Positions 1 through 11,646 of a DNA stretch of 64,000 nucleotides are shown piece after piece. The stretch is from NCBI RefSeq assembly GCF_964656455.1, contig NC_135719.1, positions 72,218,283 through 72,282,282 on the forward strand, read 5' to 3'. Numbering within the stretch: the stretch's first letter is position 1; the number at the start of each line of letters is the position of its first letter. Under the pieces are notes generated by a model. It was not told where the DNA came from, did no database searches, and saw only the letters and a program-made list of their open reading frames with translations. Position numbers and translations under genes: made by a program. The stretch is from Halichoerus grypus (Eukaryota; Chordata; Mammalia; Carnivora; Phocidae).

Positions 1-443
1 TTCTATTAACTCTTTTAAATTCTTTTGGAATAAGATGGGAATATAAATAAAGGCATATGCTATAGTGTATGTGCACATGCACAAATGATATGAATTACAA
101 ATATTTATATAAACATAAAACAAATGAACAAATTAACAACATGATATTTTATACACCAGTAGTGAGCCTGTTCTGGTTCTGAGTAATGCACTTCTCTACC
201 CACTTAAATTTAAAACACGTAGGAAATTTTCAAATGTGTAATTTTACAGCTAATCTATATCCTAAAGCAGGATATAGATTTATGTGGTTTTAATGTTCAC
301 AGGAGTAGAAGTGCTAGCTAACTCCTTATTAGCAGTGATTAGAGATGAATCATTGCATTCTTTTTATTTATTCACCCTTATCCTTTATTTATCCATTAAA
401 TCACACATGAATTCATAAATTCAAGGAATATAGAAACAAAGTG
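1..443. other. AT-rich single-copy stretch, no gene seen
   Basis: AT-rich sequence with stops in all frames at short intervals. I recognise no repeat, RNA gene or exon in it. Confidence 0.6.
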
Positions 444-461
444 AACACATTTCTTTTTCTT

Positions 462-615
462 TTCTTTTTTTTTCTTTCTTTCTTTAAGAGAGGGAAGGAG
501 AGAGAGCGGGGGAGGGGAAGGGTAGAGGGAGAAGGAGAGAGAAACTCAAGCAGGCTCCACACCCAGCACGGAGCCTTACATGGGGCTCAATCCGACTGAG
601 CCACCCAGGCACCCC
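462..615 (-). mobile_element. Carnivore tRNA-Lys-derived SINE (SINEC), truncated
   Basis: Read on the minus strand, the element has the CAN-SINE head (the 'gggtgcctgggtggctcag' type), a purine/pyrimidine-biased middle and an A-rich tail, which appears here as T-rich sequence at 462-490. A perfect 18-bp target-site duplication flanks it (444-461 and 616-633), so the boundaries are firm. Part of the tRNA-like head is deleted compared with the fuller copies in the window. Confidence 0.9.
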
Positions 616-633
616 AACACATTTCTTTTTCTT

Positions 634-1414
634 AAAGAGCTCACTACTTTATGACTCTGTCGAGTCTTCAGAGAATGTAGCTGAATTAATACCAGTTGAC
701 CTTGTAAATAAAATTCCCAAGCTCATACCCTGAAAGGGTTCCTCCATAGTTCATGAACACGGTAGGGAATGTCCCTGTGGTTAATCTGCACTCTGGATTT
801 TGCATGCCCCAAGTCCTATGACATCAGGTATAATGAGAGAAATATACTTGAATTAGCTTCATATTTCTCATTAAATGAGAAAAAATTAATTCCCATTAAA
901 TGTACAAGTGGGAGGTATGAAAAAATCCAGACTATAATCTTACCTCCTAAATCTTCATCTATGTCTGGAAGGAGTCATTTTATTTAAGTGTTGGCCCATT
1001 GGTGCATACTATTTCATGAGAAAATCAAGGTTCTCCTTCCAAAAAATGTTTAATACCATCGATCTTCACCATGTTTGTAGCTTTCCATTTTGTCTGAGTG
1101 TCATAATTGCAAGTGGCAGGTAACTCATTTAAATATATGAAGTAAATACAAACTCATTGTTAGAAATGAAGGTGAGTGATACATTACAGTAAATGGAATG
1201 ATGAGATCATTAAAACTTTTTAAAGTGACTTTACTAGTTCTTCTTCAGGAATGTTTCTTCACAATTGGTGTAAATTCTTACCCCGTCTACTTGGGGAAGA
1301 GATTCATATAAAGGAAGAGAATTCAGAGGAATTATTTTTAATAGCCTTGTATATACTGTGCTTTTTGTGATATTTTTCATTTTAAAATCCATTTTTTATT
1401 GTTTATTATTTATT
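634..1414. other. Unique AT-rich stretch, no gene seen
   Basis: No recognisable repeat or exon. An open frame at 769-987 (+) is only 72 codons long, has no splice or homology support and is typical of chance frames. Confidence 0.5.
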
Positions 1415-1465
1415 TATTTTTATTATGTTCAATTAGCCAGCATATAGTACATCATTAGTTTAATG
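1415..1465 (-). mobile_element. Short L1 3'-end fragment
   Basis: This matches the extreme 3' end of carnivore L1 read in reverse, with motifs like 'gccagcatatagtacatc' preceded by T-rich sequence that would be the reversed poly(A) tail. It abuts a second, longer L1 3' end on the same strand. It may be a nested or tandem insertion, or a rearranged part of that element. Confidence 0.5.
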
Positions 1466-3259
1466 TTTTTTTAATTTTATTTTAATTCCAGTATAATTAA
1501 CATAGTGCTAAATTAATTTCAATTGTACAATATAGTGATTCAGTAATTCTATACATTACTCAGTGCTCATCACGATGAGTGTACTCTTAATCCCCTTTGC
1601 CTGTTTCACCCATCCTCCCACCCACCTCCCCTCTGGCAACCATTTGTTTGTTCTCTATATTTAAGAGTCTTTTTTTGGTTTGTTTCTTTTTTCCTTTGTT
1701 TTGTTTCTTAAAGTCCACATATGAATGAAATCATATGGTATTTATCTTTCTCTGACTGCTTATTTTACTTAACATTATACTTTCTGGATCCATCCATGTT
1801 GCTGCAGATGACAAGACTTCATTCTTGTTTATGACTGAATGATATTCTATTATATATATATACACCACATCTCCTTTTTTTTTTTTTTTTTTTTTTAATT
1901 TTTTTATATACACCACATCTCCTTTATTCAGTCATCTATTGATGGACATTTGGGCTGCTTCCATAATTTGGCTATTGTAACTAATGTTGCAGTAAACATA
2001 GGGGTACATATGTCCTTTTGAATTAGTGTTTTCATATTCTTTGGATAAATACTCAGTAATGGAATTACTGGATAATATGGTAATTCTATTTTTAATTTTT
2101 TGAGGAACTTCCATATTGTTTTTCACAGTGGCTGCACCAGTTTGCATAGGTCATCGTTCATAGTCACCAATAGTTCATAAGGATTCCTTTTTCTCCACTT
2201 GCTCACCAACACTTACTGTTCCTTGTGTTTTTGATTTTAGCCATTCTGACAGGTGTGAGATGATATCTCATTGTGGATTTGGTTTGCATTTTCCTGATGA
2301 TGAGTGATGTTGAGCATCTTTTCATGTGTCTGTTGGCCATCTGGATGTCTTCTTTGGAGAAAGTCTGTTCATTTCTTCTGCCCATTTTTAATTGGATTAT
2401 TTGATTTTTTAATATAAATTCTTTATATATTTTGGATACTAACCCTTTAGCAGATATGTCATTTGTAAATACTTTCTCCCATTCAGTAGGTTGTCTTTTA
2501 GTTTTGTTGGTTGTTTTCTTTGCTATGCAGAAGCTTTTTATTTTGATGTAGTCCCAATAGTTTATTTTTGTTTTTGTATCTCTTGCCTTGGGAGACATAT
2601 CTAGAAAAATGTTGCTATGCAATGTCAGAGAAGTTACTACCCGTGCACTCTTCTAGGATTTTTATTGCTTAGGATCTCATATTTGGGTCCTTAATCCATT
2701 TTGAGTTTATTTTTGTATATGGTGTAAGAAAGTGGTCCAGTTTCATTCTTTTGTATGTTGCTGACCAGTTTTCCTGGCACCATCTGTTGAGGAGACTGTC
2801 TTTTTCCCATTGGATATTCTTTTCTGCTTTGTCAAAGATTAATTGACCATATAATTGTGGGTTTATTTCTGGGTTTTTATCTTTTCTATTGATCTGTATG
2901 TCTATTTTTGTGTCAGTACCATGCTATATCACTATAGTACCATCACTATAGTACCATCACTTTGTAGTATAACTTGAAATCTGGAATTGGGATGCCTCTA
3001 GCTTTGCTTTTTTTTTTCAAAATTGCTTTGGCTATTTGGGTCTTTTGTGGTTCCATACAAATTTTAAGATTGTTTGTTTTAGTTCTGTGAAAAAATATTA
3101 TTGGTATTTTGATAGGGATTGTATTAAATCTGTACATTGCTTTGTTTGTATGGACGTTTTAACATTATTGATTCTTCCAATCCATGAGCATGGAATACCT
3201 TTTCATTTGTTTTTGTTGTCTTCAATTTCTTTCATCAATGTTTTATAGTTTTTAAATAC
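1466..3259 (-). mobile_element. LINE-1, 5'-truncated, 3'UTR plus distal ORF2, decayed
   Basis: On the minus strand this reads as the 3'UTR followed upstream by the C-terminal part of L1 ORF2 (reverse transcriptase protein). Conserved L1 phrases are visible in translation: '[20 protein letters not shown]' around 2540, '[18 protein letters not shown]' around 2330 and '[13 protein letters not shown]' around 2240. The ORF2 stop lies near 1731. The frame is broken several times, so this is a dead copy older than the L1s at 10775 and 13670. It carries a small tandem duplication around 2930-2960 and a later poly(A)-only insertion at 1878-1904. Confidence 0.9.
1878..1904 (-). mobile_element. Poly(A)-only retroinsertion inside the L1
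   Basis: About 27 bases of nearly pure T (19 T, AA, then T) are bounded by two identical 21-base copies of the host L1 sequence (1857-1877 and 1905-1925). The arrangement is that of a target-site duplication around an insert that contains only a poly(A) tail (minus strand) and no element body. A less likely alternative is slippage plus local duplication. Confidence 0.65.
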
Positions 3260-3299
3260 CCCGGCAAATTGTCTGGTACATGCTATTATATAAATGCAG

Positions 3300-3545
3300 T
3301 GGAATCTGGTAGCTAATACCCTGGTCTTAGAGTCCTGCAGTCCTGGGTTCTACTGGCTGCATCCCTTATTATTGAAAGGCCACATTACTTAGTACTCTCC
3401 AAAGCCTCAATTTCCCCATATGTAAAATCGCCATAATGATAATATCTGCTTTTACGGTTGCTGTAAGAATTAAATGACAATGCATGTAAAGCAGGTGGTA
3501 TCCTGCCTGATAAATAATGCTCAATACATTTTATCTATTATGTTG
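3300..3545 (+). mobile_element. MIR SINE
   Basis: An old mammalian MIR in plus orientation. It has a tRNA-like head with 'gcagtcctgggttc', a core with 'cctcaatttcccc' and 'tgtaaaat', and the LINE2-like tail 'gtaagaattaaatgacaatg' ending near 'aataatgctcaataca'. It is diverged, and no target duplication remains. Confidence 0.8.
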
Positions 3546-3584
3546 TTGTTATTGTTGTTGTTGTTGTTGTTTTTATTATTATTA
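3541..3584. repeat. (GTT)n/(TTA)n microsatellite
   Basis: GTT repeats run into TTA repeats just after the MIR tail, a common place for microsatellites to grow. Confidence 0.9.
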
Positions 3585-4417
3585 CATGTGGCTTGGCCAA
3601 GAGAGTATGGTGGCAACCTGATAGTTTGTGTATATCTGGGATTCCCCAGGAAGTTTCTCTGTATCTACCTCTTCCATATCTAGCATATATTGAGAACAGT
3701 CCCTATTGTATGCTGTTTGGTCTGTTTAAAAAGGTTCTTCAAGGAGGTCCTTGAAGTTGCCCACAGATAAATATTAAATGCTTAACAGTGTACATACCAC
3801 AGAAACCTTGGCATCTGCCACTCAAAATACCTAAGATGTGGGTGCTCATTTTTTGAAACCAGGGAAATAGTATTTTGTTGCCATCCAAAGGGATACTGGA
3901 AAAATGTCTTAAAGTGTCAGTATATTTTATTTCCTCTCTTCCTTGATAATCTTAATTTCTTGCCCCCATGACTTCTTGTGAAACCCGCTGATGTTGCAAA
4001 TGACACAAGCTAATTTTCAATTTCCTCCTGCACACCCAGCTTATAATTTTTCCCATCACTGCCTTATTGCTTGAGACAGCTGGAAGTGTAATTAATGTGC
4101 TGTTTTCTGTAACAGCATTCCACTTGTGTAGAAATACCTCACCTACTCCCCCCTTAAAGATTTACATGCCACTTTTCCATCAAAGCACTGACTACCAACT
4201 CCTTGTCTTAGGTGTATGGAAGGGATTAGGGAATACAGATTCATTAATCACTAAATTTCAAAGGTAAAAATATGGTGAATTAATGCAAGACACTAAACCA
4301 AATATATTGCAAACTATAACCCATCTCTGCTGACACATATAGTGATTCTGTTGAGGTAATTATCATATTAGTTAAGAACAATAAATAACCCCTAGTTTGA
4401 GTGATGATGGTTAACAG
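3585..4417. other. Unique stretch, no gene seen
   Basis: No repeat family or exon recognised. The frame at 4067-4267 (+) is short and unsupported. Confidence 0.5.
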
Positions 4418-4463
4418 TAAATAAATGAATGAATGAATGAGTGAATGAATAAATGAATAAATA
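4418..4463. repeat. (AATG)n/(AATA)n microsatellite
   Basis: A tetranucleotide run of AATG with AGTG and AATA interruptions. Confidence 0.9.
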
Positions 4464-4885
4464 GGAGCTCACATAATTTTGAGGGGAGAGAGTTGACCAA
4501 ACTCTAAAATATGGATGAAAACCCACAGCTGAACTACTAACAAAGTCCCTAAAACATCAACCCATTCACATGAGATGTCACCACATAATTTAGGATTTGA
4601 AGTTTTACTGGTTCAGGATCTCAGCTTTCAATTTAGTCTTTCCAGAATTCCAGATAAGCATGCTGTCTTATTAACAGGACAGAAGACTTAAGGAGTGTAT
4701 CTCTGGCATGCATATTGTCATGTAGGAGTATTTTTAAGAAGCCTATGTATTTTATAGATCCCACATTTTAAAGGCATGGCTATGAAAGAGGCAAGGATTT
4801 TCTGATTCCCAGCAAACATCTATGTTTCTGCCAGTTTTGTAAAGTATTGCTCTATAGATCACACCTTTCCCTTTAATTTTTGAAT

Positions 4886-5180
4886 TTTGTATTTTTAAGT
4901 CACTTTAATGAGGTATAACTGACACACAAAAAGCTGTTCATATTTGATATATGCATCTTAATGAGTTTGGAGGTAAGTAGACATCCATGAAACCATCACC
5001 ACAATCTATGCCATAAACATATCCATTCCCTCTAACTCTGTTTGTTATTAATTTTTTTGTGAAAGGAACATTTAACATAAGGCCTACCATCTTTGCAAAT
5101 TTTGAAGAATATATAATAGTATTATTAACTATACACCTAAGCTATACAATAGATCTCTAGGATTTACTCATATAGATGGC
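4886..5180 (-). mobile_element. Old L1M 3'UTR fragment
   Basis: It contains the diagnostic old L1M 3' phrases in reverse orientation: 'taatgaggtataactgacac', 'catccatgaaaccatcacc' and 'attattaactatacacc' followed by 'gatctctaggatttactcat'. No coding part is present. The 420 bases to its left (4464-4885) show nothing recognisable. Confidence 0.65.
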
Positions 5181-5545
5181 ATCTTTTAAACATGAGTGCA
5201 CTAATATATTTAACTTGTTTTGAGTTATCGTACTGTGTTAAAATGTAATAATGTAGAGAATACAGAAGTAAGTCCTTTCTTTGAATTCCAAATCCACCAT
5301 AAATCCCATTCTTAATTATTCCCTTCCTCAATCTTATTCCTAATTCAGTCATACTTTATATATGGCACAGGGGTCCTACTGAGTGCTGGCTTGCCTCTCA
5401 GGGTGGAGCTTCTAATTTTCTTCAGTCCCCCCCCCCCCAAGTCATTTGTCACCTCCTCTGTCTTTGTCCCATCATTGTCAAAGTATCTCTGGTTCGTTGC
5501 TTCTTTTCTAATCTTTACCACTTCTGTTTTCTAATGATTGCCCTT
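5181..5545. other. Unique stretch with a C12 tract
   Basis: No gene or repeat recognised apart from an uninterrupted run of about 12 cytosines at 5427-5438. Confidence 0.5.
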
Positions 5546-5557
5546 TCTATCTCTCTT

Positions 5558-5763
5558 CTTTTTTTTTTTTTAAGATTTATATATTTATTTTAGAGAAAGA
5601 GAGTGAAGGGGGGAGGGGCAGAGTGGGGTGGTGTGGCAGAAGGAGAGGGAGAGCGGTGCCCGACACGGGGCCCCATGTGGGGCTCGATCTCATGACCCTG
5701 AAATCATGATCTGAGCTGGAATCAAGAGTCGGATGCTTAACCAACTGAGCCACCCAGGTGCCC
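5558..5763 (-). mobile_element. Carnivore SINEC, full length
   Basis: On the minus strand the head with A box (TGGCTCAG...) is complete. The body follows and ends in an A-rich tail (T-rich at 5558-5575). A 12-bp target duplication 'tctatctctctt' flanks it at 5546-5557 and 5764-5775. Confidence 0.92.
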
Positions 5764-5775
5764 TCTATCTCTCTT

Positions 5776-6237
5776 TTTAATTTTTCTTCCTCTAGTATTC
5801 ACCTCCCTTTCCCCCTTCACAAAACTCCTCTTGGTTTGCGAGGTGCTGTGTGGCTTCAGTAGCCCATGCCTGTTGTTAGCAATCTCACGATCTTTCTTTT
5901 TTTCCTTTGTAGTTAGCATAATGAACAATAACATCATCTTATTTTGTTTCTAATATTTGGCTCATGCACTGTTTTTGTCATAAGAGCTGATCAATAGTTC
6001 TGAAAAAAACAGACTCAGGATTTGGATTTGTTGAGGTTACCATAAATCAGAGTGAGGCATTATATGTAACCAAGAGAAATAATATCAAATGATGTATTAA
6101 AATTCCTATATTCACTTTAATACTGTGGAAAATGTTGCTTGGCTTCTATAAAACAAAGATTATTTTTCTCTTTTGGGTTTTCTAATACCCAGTCTAAGGC
6201 ATTCTAGAGGAATCACTGTTTTCTTTTTTCTTACTTC
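5776..6237. other. Unique stretch, no gene seen
   Basis: No exon or repeat recognised. The open frame on the minus strand (5737-5937) begins within the SINE boundary and is not credible. Confidence 0.5.
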
Positions 6238-6238
6238 A

Positions 6239-6280
6239 TCACACACACACACACACACACACTCTCTCTCTCTCTCTCCA
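6239..6280. repeat. (CA)n(TC)n compound microsatellite
   Basis: A run of about 11 CA units is followed directly by about 9 CT units. Confidence 0.95.
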
Positions 6281-7279
6281 ATGCAGAGACATAGAGAAGG
6301 ATAGAGTGGATAGAAACAAATAATGACTGGGAAAATATCTCTTATGAAGCAAAGGAGAAATTAAGCAGGCGCATTACTCAATTATAAATTATTCTGCAAA
6401 AAAAAAAATCTCTTAGTAAGAACACAATTCCTTTCTAAAAGTTCTTACCCACTCATACGTAACTGTAGGCTGCTACATTTCCCTGGACCCACTGTTTGCT
6501 TCCATCTGCTTTCCCATGCATTTATTTTCATATGTCCAGTTGGATGTTATGGAACCTTACTGTTTAGATCCCCATTTCCTTTGTTTTCATGATTCTCTGG
6601 AGACTTCCATTTTAATGTTTGGTTCTGTAATTATTCTCCAACAAACCAGTAAGCTATTAGATATTGTATACATATATGTCTGTGGACTGGGTGTGATGGA
6701 TTCATTTTGATGTTTTGTATCTGCTTTACCTTGAAAACAGTTATACTGTAATTCTGCAGAAGGCACTTTTTAATGCCAAAAGACATCTAATGTACTTTGA
6801 AAGGTTATTAGGAGCAAAGACAAATAGAAGTTTATATTATAAAACCACTTGTAGATACTTAATAAAAACAAAACAAAACAACAGTTGGTGGAGTGAAAGC
6901 CAGGTGGTCTCTGTCTATTCAGCATCGTCTCTGCTTAAGTAAAACCATTATTATTTACAGAGTATAGTCATTCCAAACTCTTTATAACAGCTCAAAATAA
7001 ATATCTAGGCCACTTTAGAAACATAGTTACCTGGAGTAGATCATCATCAAAAGAAAAAGTCTAAAAGAAGAGATTTGTGAGCCTCTAAATTTTAAAATCT
7101 GACTCTATTTGTTTTGTAATACCATTCTTTTGACTAGATGTAGCTATCTGGAAAGTGTGTCTCTATTTAAATAAGTTTGGTCAAATAAATTAGACTTGAG
7201 CAATCTCTGGTCTGGGGAAATAGAAAATAAATATTTCCAATGAACTTCTCTATGTGTATTTTTTCACTTTTCAGCTTGC
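6281..7279. other. Unique AT-rich kilobase, no gene seen
   Basis: Two adjacent short plus frames (6516-6710, 6715-6942) occur but share no family motif, splice context or codon pattern that would support coding. Confidence 0.5.
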
Positions 7280-7410
7280 TTTTCAAACAAGGCATCAGGA
7301 TCACCTGGGGAGATCTTCAAGATACAGATTCCCAGGGTATAACCTAACCCTGCTAACTCTGAACCTTCAGGTAGGACCTGAAAATGTCTATTGCAACTGT
7401 CTATTTCAAC
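7280..7410 (+). mobile_element. MER5-type hAT (Charlie) DNA transposon remnant
   Basis: It matches the MER5A-like pattern 'catcaggatcacctgggga', then 'acagattcccaggg', then a central 'ctaactctgaaccttcagg', in plus orientation. The right inverted terminus is not clear. Confidence 0.65.
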
Positions 7411-10398
7411 TTGTTGCCAGAGAGAATTCTTGTGGAGCCATACAAATGCTAGTCCTAAGGGTTTAGGAATTAATGAGTGGACCCTGAAGGAGATGTGCTG
7501 AAAGGCTAGAAAGGAAAATCAGAATGGCTTCTCTGTCCATATACGACTATGCCACATACCCCCAGCACACACATCATGCAGAACACATAAATATGTGTGA
7601 TGGTATGTGTGCTTGAGGGGACAGGAACTCAAGTAAACTGGAATACTCATGTCTGCTCTCAATTCCAATTACAGAAATAGCTGTGTATAAATATCCTGTC
7701 CCAAATGTGTTTGACCTGCCCAAGCTCAGTTCACTTTTCCAGTTAAAGTCCTCATAGGACACTGCACTTGGTGAGTTTGCTTTGCTTTCAGAGTCCCTGG
7801 ACTTTGGGCTATATTAGGGTCCTTCTGTCCCCAGGATATTTCCAGGGCCTGGCTCCTCCAACAGCATTTCAGTCACCTTCTGTTGCTTACCTACCATCTC
7901 CTTCTTTAGGACCTTTCCAGAATCCTGGACTGAAAAGCACCCACTGCACTCAGGCACATGACACCTGCTTGTTTGCAGCCCTCCCTGGGAAGCAGTCTCT
8001 ATGAATGCATTGGTGTGGGTGTTAGGAACAGTGGGAGTGAGCATGCTCAGTCTTTTTAAATCAGCTGAGTTATCTGGTTCTTTTTCCCAAAAAGACAAAT
8101 CGACTGCTGTTTAGACATTTGATTTGGTGTAAACAAAAGAGAAAGAGGAACAGGAAAGCAATAAGCTGCAGTTAGCTTGGAGATTCTCCCTTCTTTAGTT
8201 TTCATTGGTTAAACGTATTTTCCAGTAAGCTTTTATAGGCCAGCCTGCCCAGAAGCCAGAGCTATTACTCCCTGTGTTGCTTCCCCACACCCCCATTCAG
8301 GTAATCTTCCAAACCTCACTGAGTTTTTGTCTTGAGAGTCTTCGTTCATTCTACTGAGGAGGAGGGTTAGAAACAAACATCGCCAATAAAAACAGTTCGC
8401 AATCACTTCTGCATTTGCTTAGATGCAAACATTTTAGCAGCAGCTCAGTGTAACCCATGTGACTGAGAAAGGGACACTATGAAGGATAGGTAGTGAGGCA
8501 TGTTGCCTGGGCAGACTGTCTACAGGCCAGTGATCAGGCAGGAGGCAGTCAGGCTCCAGCCACAGGATCAGCTATGTGAATACAAGCCCACCAGGCCTGG
8601 CTCACAGCTGCCCTGCTGGCCACTGAAAGGTGAAAGGACCTGTTCTCATTTGGCTTAGTTGGAGGTAAACTATTATCTGGGGCTTGCAAGCCTGGCCCTA
8701 TCACTTTGGACAGATCTGAGAACCAATCTTATCTCTGATTTCTCCTTTTAGACATATTAGAACATTTTAAATTACACATACAGTCAGTTTTAGGCCCCTA
8801 ACTACAAAAGTAACTTTTGCATTCAATATTTCTATTTTCTGTACACAAACTTGTACTGTAATTTATAAATGTGGGGGAAGTAACAGCTTTATGTTATAAT
8901 TTGTCAAGGAGCTAGAGCTAGGACACAAGCTCTGGATTCTACTTGTGTCCTCTCATTACTATAATCTGAGGGAATCTCTGTTCTTTGTAGTAGCTCAGCC
9001 AACACCAACCCAAAGATAGGTCTGTGGCACCGGAGGATTTCTCTATCAAAGTTTTAAAGCTGTTTCTAAATGTTTTTAAACCTTCAGCTAAAAAAGGAAA
9101 TGCTCAGTTGTCCATATGAGCTATTTGGTTGCATGTAAATGGAAAGAAACCCATGTCCCTGACATTCTAAATTTACTTTAAAAAAATTAGTTGTGTCAAA
9201 GCAGTATGTTGATATAGACACCAGTGTTACTCCAATTCAAAGTATGTGTTCTGTGTATGAGCCTGAAACACACCTTGAGTGTTTATCTCTCCTGCTTACC
9301 CGTGTAAAGAAGTCCCCCATTTCTCGATCCACTAGTGTTCGAATAATTCAGCACTCCTTTCCACTGGGTTTGTCAACAATCAGTAGGTCAGATACTGTTC
9401 ATCTCTCTAGTGATCTCATGTGAAAGCCCACATAACACTTGTCCCTCCTTGACCTTCATCCTGGGAGTGGTCCACACTCATTAACTACTGGCAAAACCTC
9501 TTGCACCATTCACAATGCACAGGGCCCAGTCATGGACAAGCACTTAATTACAGACCAGCCATCTGTTTACTATAAACCACATCTGACAGCAGCCTCTTGG
9601 CAGTCTCAGGGCTGATTTTTCTAAAGGAAAATGAGAATTGTTCATTGAATGGCATCAGGGAAAGGACCTTCTTGAATCTTTCCCACTTTGACACCCTCAG
9701 GTCTTCTAAGGCCGTGCCCATGCTTGAAAAATGACATCAGTGTTATATGACTTCACAATTCAGAGAGAGTTAAATATTTCTCAGAAATTTAAATCAATCT
9801 GGTATGGATTATTCAGGCTTTTCTTTTTTATGCTAGCTTAGGCTTCAAAGACAGTAGGCTAAACAAATGACGTAAGGGACAAGAACTGACCAAATGTGGG
9901 CATGATTTCCCATGTAGTAATCTAGCTATCATTTCATAGTTTGGAAACAGCATTGTATTGGTAAGATAGAAAAGATACTAGAGTGCAGGACAATGGAGAT
10001 TGACCATTCTTCTTTTTTAATGACACTTGGCAAGTCAGTTCTTACCTACTCCCAGCATCTTGTAGGAGAGCTGCCATGCCACAGTTCTCACAGAGACAGC
10101 AGCTCAAGCCACCGTGTTGGGAGCCATTCAGCCTCTGGATAGAGCCACAGCTTATTGGACCAAGGATGAGCACCAAAGCTAGTAGCAGGTCCCAGCCTGA
10201 CCAGCACTTTGTCATAATTCAGTTGGTATAGAAGATGAGCAGCCCTAATCAGCTGCTGCCCAAATTAGCAGTCACTCTCCTTTTTTTATTCTTGGAGGGT
10301 GCTCATCTCCCTCCTTGCATTTTACATATCTGAAATAGGATGTCACATAATCTCTCTATATATCTAATGTGTTGTATTTCCTTCTCTCCCTACTAGGT
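7411..10398. other. Three kb of mostly unique sequence
   Basis: No gene is recognised. The stretch 7760-8640 is less AT-rich than its surroundings, and both strands carry overlapping short open frames (7768-8004 plus, 7814-8098 minus). Because these overlap on opposite strands and are rich in Pro/Ser, I read them as composition rather than coding. The part 8160-8480 has no visible repeat and could hold a conserved non-coding element, but conservation cannot be judged here. Confidence 0.45.
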
Positions 10399-10480
10399 CT
10401 TATTAAAATTATATAATATATAATTATATAATATCATATTATATATATATGTCATTGTATAATTTTAAAAACATATATAC
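10399..10480. repeat. AT-rich palindromic low-complexity tract
   Basis: Alternating TA/AT runs such as 'aattatataatatataatta', with self-complementary parts. Confidence 0.8.
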
Positions 10481-10758
10481 AGTAACAAAATCAATGACAT
10501 CTTTGAACTGCAGTGATACAGTAACTAGGAGTGGGAACTGAAGCCTTAAGCACATGCAGAGTTGAGATAAGACTACAATAGAGAATAACCTAGAAACAGA
10601 TCACCAAGCAGAAGGTATGAGTGGACAGAGGCAGTGGCCAGTGTAGAAAAAAATGAAATGAATATGCAGAGGGACACTGATCCTATAAGCCTTAGAAGGA
10701 ACAGAGGGAATAATGTCAAGTCTCCAAGTCCTCACAATGAGCTTCTGGTCTTGAGGAT
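10481..10758. other. Unique flank of the L1 insertion, no gene seen
   Basis: No exon or repeat recognised. The end of this stretch supplies the target duplication for the next element. Confidence 0.5.
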
Positions 10759-10774
10759 CCTCCAGTGGATTTTT

Positions 10775-11630
10775 TTATTGTTATGTTAATCACCATACAT
10801 TACACCATACATTACATCATTAGTTTTAGATGTAGTGTTCCATGATTCATTGTTTGTGCATAACACCCAGTGCTCCATGCAGAACGTGCCCTCCTCAATA
10901 CCCATCACCAGGCTAACCCATCCTCCCACCCCCCTCCCCTCTAGAACCCTCAGTTTGTTTTTCAGAGTCCATCATCTCTCATGGTTCATCTCCCCATCTG
11001 ATTTTCCCCCCTTCATTCTTCCCCTCCTGCTATCTTCTTCTTTTTTTTTTTCTTAACATATATTGCATTATTTGTTTCAGAGGTACAGATCTGAGATTCA
11101 ACAGTCTTGCACAATTCACAGCACTTACCAGAGCACATACCCTCCCCAGTGGCTATCACCCAGTCACCCCATCCCTCCCACCCACACCCCACTCCAGCAA
11201 CCCTCAGTTTGTTTCCTGAGATTAAGAATTCCTCATATCAGTGAGATCATATGATACATGTCTTTCTCTGTTTGACTTATTTTGCTTAGCATAACACCCT
11301 CTAGTTCCATCCACGTCGTTGCAAATGGCAAGATCTCATTCCTTTTGAAGGCTGCATAATATTCCATTGTATATATATACCACATCTTCTTTATCCATTC
11401 ATCTGTCGATGGACATCTTGGCTCTTTCCACAGTTTGGCTATTGTGGACATTGCTGCTATAAACATCAGGGTGCACGTACCCCTTCGGATCCCTACCTTT
11501 GTATCTTTGGTGTAAATACCCAGTAGTGCAATTGCTGGATCATATGGTAGCTCTGTTTTCAACTTTCTGAGGAACTTCCACACTGTTTTCCAGAGTGCCT
11601 GCACCAGCTTGCATTCCCACCAACAGTGTA
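10775..11630 (-). mobile_element. Young 5'-truncated LINE-1
   Basis: The element is flanked by a perfect 16-bp target duplication (cctccagtggattttt at 10759-10774 and 11631-11646), so both ends are exact. Minus-strand content from the 5' side is the last ~130 codons of ORF2 (11630 to a stop at 11233; phrases '[20 protein letters not shown]', '[11 protein letters not shown]' and 'WIKKMWYIYTMEYYAA') and then a two-part 3'UTR. The retained ORF2 segment has no internal stop, which suggests a fairly recent insertion. It is about 95% similar by eye to the opposite-strand copy at 13670-14424. Near its tail it carries a 12-bp tandem duplication (10792-10815). Confidence 0.95.
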
Positions 11631-11646
11631 CCTCCAGTGGATTTTT

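Noticed and set aside
2203..2622. 139-codon minus-strand open frame
   Set aside because: It translates to L1 ORF2 C-terminal phrases. It is part of the decayed L1, not a host gene.
7768..8098. Overlapping open frames on both strands
   Set aside because: Opposite-strand overlap and compositional bias; no splice sites, start context or family motifs.
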